Both the position numbers and the translations under genes were made by a program. 64,000 bases of DNA from Viscum album (taxonomy: Eukaryota; Streptophyta; Magnoliopsida; Santalales; Viscaceae), in the NCBI GenBank assembly GCA_963277665.1, contig OY728165.1, forward strand, positions 1,150,874,050 to 1,150,938,049, written 5' to 3'. Below, one piece after another: positions 55,501-64,000 of this stretch; within the stretch, counting starts at the first letter, position 1, and the number at the start of each line of letters is the position of its first letter. The notes beneath the pieces are model-generated. The model saw only the letters and a program-made list of their open reading frames with translations. It was not told the DNA's origin and made no database searches.

Positions 55501-58500
55501 TGTGTTGCCCATTGAAATCAGATTTTGCACACTCATACAATATGTATGATCCTATATTTTCACAAGTTTATCACAATGAACAGAACTTGCATAATTATAT
55601 AGGCAAGTGTTGATCCTGGAATTCAAAAAATTTCAATTCATATTTAATAGTAATACTACATGGTATATATCTCTACTTATCTTCCTAGGGAATCCTAAAA
55701 TGCATAAGGCATTTTGGAACCAATAATGTTCCAAAATCCATTTCATGTACCCCCATTTTAAAAAACCAATTTTTCTAACAACCAAGTAGCATGAGATTAA
55801 ACTACATGACAAATTCCTTGCAGAAATATTTTAATCAACACAGTACTATACAATTACATGACCTTAATTGTGTTGACCAGACTATGTGGGATTCGATTCC
55901 CATGAAACATGTTATGTCTGAAACCTCCTTCAGAATCATAACCAACATTATCATCCCTCTATTTTCCATCCTCATAGTGATATATTCCCTATCAATCCAC
56001 TTATATCCTTCCTCATTATACTATATTCAACTTGATATCTAATAAACCATTATTATTATTGTATTCCACATGGTCCACCACATTAGGCCTTATTACTAAT
56101 GAAATCATGTCTTCTAAAGGGCCAAATGTCCTTTAATAATCACCATATATCATTCATTGACCTATAATCATTACAAAAAAACATTTTTATGCCAATTCTG
56201 TATTCCTTGTGATGGAATCCTAACATCATCCATTTATATTCACATTAAGGTCAATAGGAAAGGTCCCCAAAGCATATATAAAACACCAATATTTTCTAAG
56301 AACTGATAATATAATAATCCTAAAAACAACATTAAACAGAATGGATCCGTCGTTAACACATTACAATAAACTGTATATATTGAAATACATTCAGAAAGTT
56401 ACCTATTTTTATTGGAAACAAATGAAAAAATAGAGGTTTAATTCTAAATCAATAACAGCTTCTAACTATCAACACGACCATAAACTAAAGAGTTACCCAA
56501 TATGTGGCTTTAATCCCTAACAAAATATTTTTTTTACAGAAATTAGTAAATAAAAAAATAGGGAAAAAACAAATATATATGGTTTTTTATATAGAAACAA
56601 AAAAAAAATTAAATCATTATAGTAGGGGAAACTAATATCATAAATGGTGTATGATAAATATTATTGAATAAAAACTATATTTATAATAGATTAATGAAGC
56701 AATAAATAATCCACCATATTTGGGATGATGATCCCGACATCCCATCACTATGACCAATGGTCCCTCCCAATCATTACTCATATGGCATCCAAAAGACATC
56801 TTACCTTTGAGAAATTTGTATATAATGCAATATCTTTTCTAAAATTTGTGAGTAATTATTAAATTACTTTTCCATAAATGAATCTCTTCTGAAATCAATA
56901 TGAAAAAAATTATACACCATATGTGAAGATTTTAACCTTGTATATTATTGGACACATAATCCCTTACATGTGATACTACATTTATTAATATTCTATAGTA
57001 TGGTTTTATTATATAATGTAAACGTTTCCTAGATTACAATAATTAATAAGGATGAATTTTTCATAGGGAACACATACCCAAGATTCATATTCTGAAACAT
57101 TTATGCCTAAAATGATAAGATTTCTATTTTTCCCTTCCAATTCCTCTTGTACAATGTAAAAAATACAATGGTATAAGTGTACCAATAACTATGTACAATT
57201 ACACCCTTGGTGGATGAAAAATAAAGTGTATATACAATGAATCCTTAAATAGAATCCCATCTAATTATTTGTATGATGAATACTATAGAGATATTCTAAG
57301 CCATCACCAATAATTGGAATCTATCCATAAAGCATGATATTCAATACATCACTTATCTAAGGGGTGGTTTATAAGGCCTTCAACAACCTCAAATCCTATA
57401 TGGAGATACCTAGGATGGTGCCAAACAATATTTTATTTTTTCATAATCATGTGGCCATGACCACTTACCATCATGGTTGGTATTCCACCCAAAATATCCT
57501 CCCTCTGTGAATTAGACTAATGTATCTAAGAAATATATCCAAAAATAAAGATCTTATTACCATAGTTATCATGCTCATATCCTGAATCCAATGAAATAAC
57601 ATCTTGTGTATATAGTTACAACATCTAGAGAGACATACCATATCAATATTCAATCCTAAAAAACCTACATGTTTAATTTAATAAAAACAATGAATTCATG
57701 ATGTAATATCTCATAATTAAATGGTGGAAAACATATTCCCATAAATACACATGAATCCTGCCATATTATCGTAATATAAAATGAATGATAAGGTTAGACA
57801 AATATTCCAATTTTTACTAAGTAATGGTCACATTTTCTTATCCCTAATTAATAATCCCACTTACATATATGGATTTTAATGGATGAATAAGAATATTTTT
57901 TTTCAATATTTGATAAAATATTCCAGCTGATTTAAAATGTGTATGACAAAGGTAGAAATTGGAATATCCATGTGACCATCCATGAGAAAGACCATAGTGT
58001 TTAACCCACTAATTTTGAACAAAATCTTCAATATATCGATTTATAATTGATTGCTAGACCATATAACCACCCTCTTTCTAGAGTAAAATCATTATATTAT
58101 GATGGAAAGAAACAACACAAAACTCATATTCTGCCTCTGTAGAAAAATAATGTTAGTATATCATGATTTTTTTAAAACAAAGATCACATAACAACTTATA
58201 ATTAGAATAATGAAATAATAATTACTGGTATTATAATCAAAATAATAGAATAAAAAAATCGATTCCCAGTCATGGGGGGACGATAGGCTTGTTTTAGTTG
58301 AAAATAAGGGAAAGAACCATATCCCTAGAATGTATCAATAATTTCATAATCATTCATAGTTAATTGATCGATATTCATAAATTAATACCATATAAATAGG
58401 TCACATATATCAAAAAAATAAGATAATCTAATATAATATCTCACCCTATGTCGAAAATACATCTGAGGAAGGACATATTCCAATATTTATTATTAATGAC

Positions 58501-61500
58501 AATCTCAAGGATCTTTAACACATATCCATGGTAGAAGGAAACTTTTTCTATGCATCATTGTAATGTAAGAGTATATTTACCAATAGTTTTACTCCTCAAG
58601 ATACTCCCATTAGTTATTCTAGCAGATATCCCTATAACATGTGATAAAAATGAACTCCATTTTTTGAAAAATCCTCAGAAACACCCCCATATTGAGAAGT
58701 GTTTGAAGGAAAAAGGTCATCTATGATAACGAACTCAACTTACACCTATGGTACGTCATATATATCAACAGAAGGAAATAATCCCCTTTTTATTACTTAT
58801 TTATAAATTTCCCAAGGTTTTTAGGTCATGTTGACGAACATTCCCAAATAGACAATGATGAAAGAGTTAACATATGGATGTATCTATTTAGGATATCATC
58901 TAGACTATATACTAGGAAATTTTAAATACTTTATTTGAAAGTTCATATGGGATGAATTTTTAATTCAAGTATTAGATCCATTAGAACATGTGGTAAACCC
59001 TTCATTATCAAATGAATAATCACCTATATTTTTAGTTGTATGGTAACTATTTTCTAGAGGTGAACTGTGACATGATCTCCACACCCTTTAATTACCCCTC
59101 CATAGTAGAAAATTAGAGAAGGAAAATATAGATGTTAAAATCCCACCTCTAATAGGCCATGGGTTTGTGAAAAAAATATTGTACAATATATAAGGAAATG
59201 GGTGGTATTACACATTATAATAATTTTAGTAATGAGATATAATATATGTCATGAAATGGCCTTATGAGACTCGCTCTTTAACTACCCCAAGGACTCTTCT
59301 AATAGTATAAGGGATGGTGACTAACACTCTATAGGTATATCAAACAAATTACAGGCAAATGAATAATATTCATATATACACACACCTATATATCTAGAAC
59401 CATATATTGTTTAAATGTAAAATAGGATATAATAATGAATGCATACAACTATTATATCACAATTAGAATATGAGAAAAGGAATTGGAAATCATAGAATTA
59501 TGTCAAATACAATCCCACTAAAAACATTTAAAATAATTTATTACCTTATCTTAAGGAGGGGACTACTATGAAATTAAATAGTAGTATAAAAACTCATTTT
59601 TATAGACCTAAATAAGCCCCATAAGATCCTAGTATGATATAGGCTCCATAAATATGTTCATAATCATCAGTAGTCATGGAATGTGTGGGAAGATACCATG
59701 TATGAGTGATTATTACATTACCTAGTTTTTGAACCCCTAAACCACAAAACCTAAAGCATCAGCAGTAGTTAAATCATCAAGTATAGGAATGTCAAACAAC
59801 ATATGATACATAATGAGAACAAATGATATTCCATATATACTCATAAAACAATTCATTTCACAAAAATTTCTCATCAAATTCCAGATAAATATCCAATTAA
59901 GGTATATAGGTAATGCACTTTTGGGAGGAAGCGATCCACGAGCAATACTACCCCAGACGACACTCTTCCTTAATGTCATGACCATTACATATAGAAAATA
60001 ATAATAATGATGATGATTGATATTGTTACTCTAAGAAACAAACTAGATCATACTAAACAATTCCAAAAAGATCAGTTCATGATTCATATATAGGGGTAAT
60101 CACCTATGGCTCAATAGTGGGACAATTGGCCCTATTTGAAACATCCTTCAAAATGGTGGATCAATACTAAACTAATGACTGGTAAATCCAAATCCACAAA
60201 CCCTACATAGAGAAAACATCGTAGTTTCAATGATCTATTCATTCCTCTTGGAGGGATATGTGATCCATGCTACTAAGGGGTATAGTTAAGGTCGAAGAAA
60301 AATCACACCAGAATAAGGAAACTCACTAACACTGCACTAATCAATATGATGATACAGAGGGGTAACTCCCTATAGAGTGAAAAATATGTTTTAAAAAACC
60401 ATACTAGGGGTAGATAATGGGAACCCACTCATTCGGTACTGGTCCAAGGAAGCTCACACATTCCCACAATGAATAATAACTGAGAATCATTAGGAATCCA
60501 ACATTTCATTGAAGGATTACACAACATGTCCATAGGGCTTCACTACTTTTTTTTATAAGACTAACACTTCATGTGTATTGTACTAACATGAAAATAATTT
60601 AAAATAGTACATGAAATTTCTACTAAGGGTTCACTATGTGTAGGAGTCAATATGGAACTCCTCATGCCATCATCCCATGCCTATGTACCATAGTTCATTC
60701 CCATGTACTTGGCCATTGGATTTTTTTCACTTGGGATATATATATATTTATATTTATATATATATATATATTATGGATTATAACTTTATTGGTTTATCTA
60801 TCTTATATCTATATTTCCTGATTTCTTCTATAGGGCAATTCCTCCCACATGAATGTTTATTATACACTAGGTTCTAAATTCCAACCATGGGTTTACTAGA
60901 GGATGGAACTGAGAATTCACTCTCTCTAATCCATCATTATGGAAACATTGTGGGGATGGGTCATGTCATTAATCCATCTTAACTAATAGAAAATAAACTA
61001 ATAATACCCTTTGAATAATATATATATAGATACCTGTGTGTCAAATAACAATAATCTCTCAGTAAATATATATATGGGAATGGTAACCACTATACATATA
61101 ATGACATAATAATTTTAGGGGGAGGTAGTGGGGAAATATGGGATATTCAGATAACTATCTAAGTTATAAAACATGTTAAACTACTGAATAATAAAATAAA
61201 TTACAATATATATATAATATCTCCAAAATTGTACTAGTTGGAGGAACACATGTGATAACTATAACAAAAAATAATATTTCTTTATTTAATTACATTGAAT
61301 AATTATTAATGTTAATCAAACCATTATCTGATGAAATGAATAATTATAATATCCTTATTACGCATATAAATAGAGAAGAAATGAATCCCTCACCATGATT
61401 TATATGTTTAGCATTGTACACCCAAGAACAGTCAATCGAGGACCAACCACCACTAAAATCAAATAAATATTTAATAGAACCTCTAAATAAAAACACACCA

Positions 61501-64000
61501 TCAAACTAAACCAATATATTACCCAAATAAAATAAGACTTTCAAAATTATATCCTAATAAAAGGAAAAATAAAATATGATAGGAACCCATAGGTAAAAGG
61601 GGTTATCCTGAACTACGAATGTTCGATTCAGCATGATCTTAGTTAGAAACCTCATTGAAGATGATTAAGAGGGTGAAATATGGAAAGATGAACACTTCCC
61701 AATCTCAAATTATTTAATAGATCCCCAACATGAATGAATCATGGAGCCCTTCTCTCGTTTCATTGAATCATTTGGAAAATGAAATAATAACAATTTTATG
61801 GGTCCTGTTTAGTTATTATTAGAATATAATAAAATTTAAATACATTTAATACCCCATAAAATTGCATGAGATCCCCCCATTTTATCCTATCAAGAACTTG
61901 GAATAACAAAAATGGTTTTAAAAACATCAAAAAAAGTGTAACTTCCAAAAAAACTTCTTATATGGCCTGGTCATAGACCTTGTGTGTTTGAGAATAGCAA
62001 TATGAAATAGAATATAGTATATCATGATGACCACATAAATAGATTTTTGTCATCACCATACCCAAGTACACTAGTGTGGTGATATTTCTGTGATCATGGC
62101 CAACACATTCCACCATAGTGTTCCACATGCACAATCATTTTCACACTAGCATGTTTTTATTTCATTTTCATATAGGAAATAACTGAGGTCAAAACAGCCT
62201 CTAAAAGATTTTTAAAATTAATTTTATGGTTTTTTTCACCAAAAATAATATTACACACCCATAAGGGCTCCACCACATTGACCATGAGGGTGTGGTAACT
62301 CTTTTAAATTCTATAAATCATCTCCCACCTCTAAAACACATAAAAAAACCATCTCAATCCCACTAATCCTAGGGAATAAAAATTGTAATGGTTGTAATGT
62401 TATAGAAACATTCTATGAATCTCTATTTTCAAACGATATTTTCTATATTCACCATATCACAAATCTGAATCTTAAGAACACAATAAACACATACAACAAT
62501 CTTCGATCAATAGTTTCAAGGTACTCAAATTGATAATTAATGATTCCAAAAATCATGTGGGTATATATATATATATTGGGTATGTAAATATGATTACAAA
62601 TATGTATTACATGGATCAAGAATATCCTCAAAAAGAGGATGCCCTAAAAATTCATTACTATTCGATAGATCTTTGTTATATCTAATGCACACACTTATTG
62701 GTATATCCAACAAGACCCTTTAAACACTATGATGTAAAGGAATTATGAGAATATGAGAATATAATTTTTATTTACCATGAAACAATCCCAAATCAAGGCC
62801 TCACATGTATCTTTTTATTTATTGATGATGTATACAACCATATGAAATTATTTATTGGTGGATAGTTCATAATTTTTTCAGGCATAATATATTCATATTT
62901 TTAGAGTGAAAGTTAATAGAATAACAAACAAAATTTGGAAACCATTATATTATCCATATGAAAACCCCCTCCAATAGTGATACATGAATTTTTACTACAA
63001 CCAATACTCCATGTATGATCAAACAAACAATGGGTGCCAGGAATGTTGGTAGAGAAGAAATTAATGCCAAAGACATCCATACTTGTGCATATTATTACCT
63101 CTCTACCAAAGAATTCAATGTATTTTTGGATTTGTGCTGAGATCTAATAGCTAGTTAGCTCCTCATTCAAGAAATTTCAAACATAATATATTCATTTGGG
63201 GCATGATAATTAATTATAGTTGATGTTTCCACCAGGATCACCATTAACATATCAATTTCTTAGGATTATTTGATAATGTAGATTATTCCTCTCCATGGCC
63301 ATAAAAAACCAGTTATGTTAAGGGGATAAAAGGAGGTTCTTGATGTGTCATCCAATGGTGGTACATTTATCAAGGGTTCAAATAATCATACATATGAGGT
63401 TGAAATGATTCCCAAATAGAGGTATGCATCACTGGAAATTGACAATATAGATTTGGTAGATGATTTTAACCAAAAGGAAGATGTCAATACATGAAATAAT
63501 GATATATTTTCTAGAGATATGGTTTACATTTTAACACATGATGAATCTATGCATACTAATAATAATTGGAATTACATGATAGTCAATACATTATATGATC
63601 AACATCCACCCCCTTAATTCCCTTTAAAAACATATAAATGGAAAAAAAAATTATATATCTTACTCACCACCTATAGAGGTTGATATTATATTTTCTAATG
63701 AAAAATTCTCCCATTATGGCAGGGATATCGACCATGTCAACTGAATAGGAGAAAATTAATCTTATTAAATATTACCATAGATTATAATTTTAAATTGAAA
63801 TTTAACATTTCTCCTCCTCGTAATAAATAAGGTGTATCCTAACCATTTATTATATCTTTTGAGAATAAGGTTTTCATTTTTTCTATGAAAATATTCCACA
63901 TGAACTTAGTGATTGAGGGATAAAATGATTTTCAAAAATGAAATGGATACAACCCTCCTAGGAATGTAAAGCAGGTATTGCATGAAATAGGAGTTAACAA
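55501..64000. other. AT-rich non-coding flank, nothing recognised
   Basis: 8.5 kb without a recognisable gene, LTR end, RNA gene or ordered repeat. The longest frames are under 85 residues and show no domain. CpG is very rare while TpG, CpA and TpA are abundant, as expected for old methylated repeats. TA-rich microsatellites lie at about 60738-60774 and about 62560-62576. It is probably more, older transposon sequence, but I cannot name it. Confidence 0.5.

Noticed and set aside
60636..60877. Tyr/Ile-rich frames
   Set aside because: They are created by a TA microsatellite and have no other support.
1..64000. Search for tRNA, rRNA, snRNA or miRNA genes
   Set aside because: No conserved tRNA boxes with a cloverleaf, rRNA segments or convincing miRNA hairpins were seen by eye. 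The tRNA-like matches are the retrotransposon primer sites.

Overview
This window is repetitive DNA from the nuclear genome of a seed plant, almost certainly one with a large genome. It holds only LTR retrotransposons stacked inside one another. The evidence is plant-type Ty1/copia and Ty3/gypsy polyproteins, LTRs of about 1.5 to 3 kb, tRNA primer sites and 5-bp target duplications. I found no host gene, rRNA, tRNA, CRISPR array or intact coding unit. The species cannot be read from the sequence.

Layout, oldest layer first. Element X (minus sense, Ty3-type ends, little or no coding capacity) spans from beyond the left edge to 54418. Its left LTR is 3698-5551, cut by another LTR-like block (Y, 1-3697). 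Its internal part is 5552-8739 plus 17767-17988. Its right LTR is 17989-18874, 41870-42128 and 52584-54418. Three elements were inserted into X. Element A (Ty1/copia, plus, 8740-17766) lies in the internal part. Element B (Ty3/gypsy, Athila-like, minus, 18875-41869) and element D (Ty3/gypsy, Tekay/Del-like chromovirus, minus, 42129-52583) lie in the right LTR. Element C (Ty1/copia, SIRE-like with an env-like third ORF, plus, 20102-32622) was inserted into the 3' LTR of B. The rest, 54419-64000, is AT-rich, CpG-poor, non-coding sequence of unknown origin.

A, B, C and D each have two LTRs, a primer-binding site and matching (A: 4 of 5) 5-bp target duplications: ATGTC/ACGTC, TTACC, GTGGG and AAGCA. 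The nesting order agrees with LTR divergence judged by eye: C about 1.5 percent, D a few percent, B several percent, A and X much more. In each element gag supplies the particle, and protease, integrase, reverse transcriptase and RNase H make and insert the DNA copy. All four polyproteins carry stops or frameshifts, so none looks autonomous. C and D are the least damaged.

The LTRs carry promoter-like structure. C has a dense ACAGT/MYB-core array upstream of a TATA box. A has three regularly spaced W-box repeats. D has a variable-copy 13-bp array beside a TGACGTCA site. These arrays, a 14-bp minisatellite at the pol/env-like junction of C, and the apparently coding-free element X are the most interesting parts of the window.
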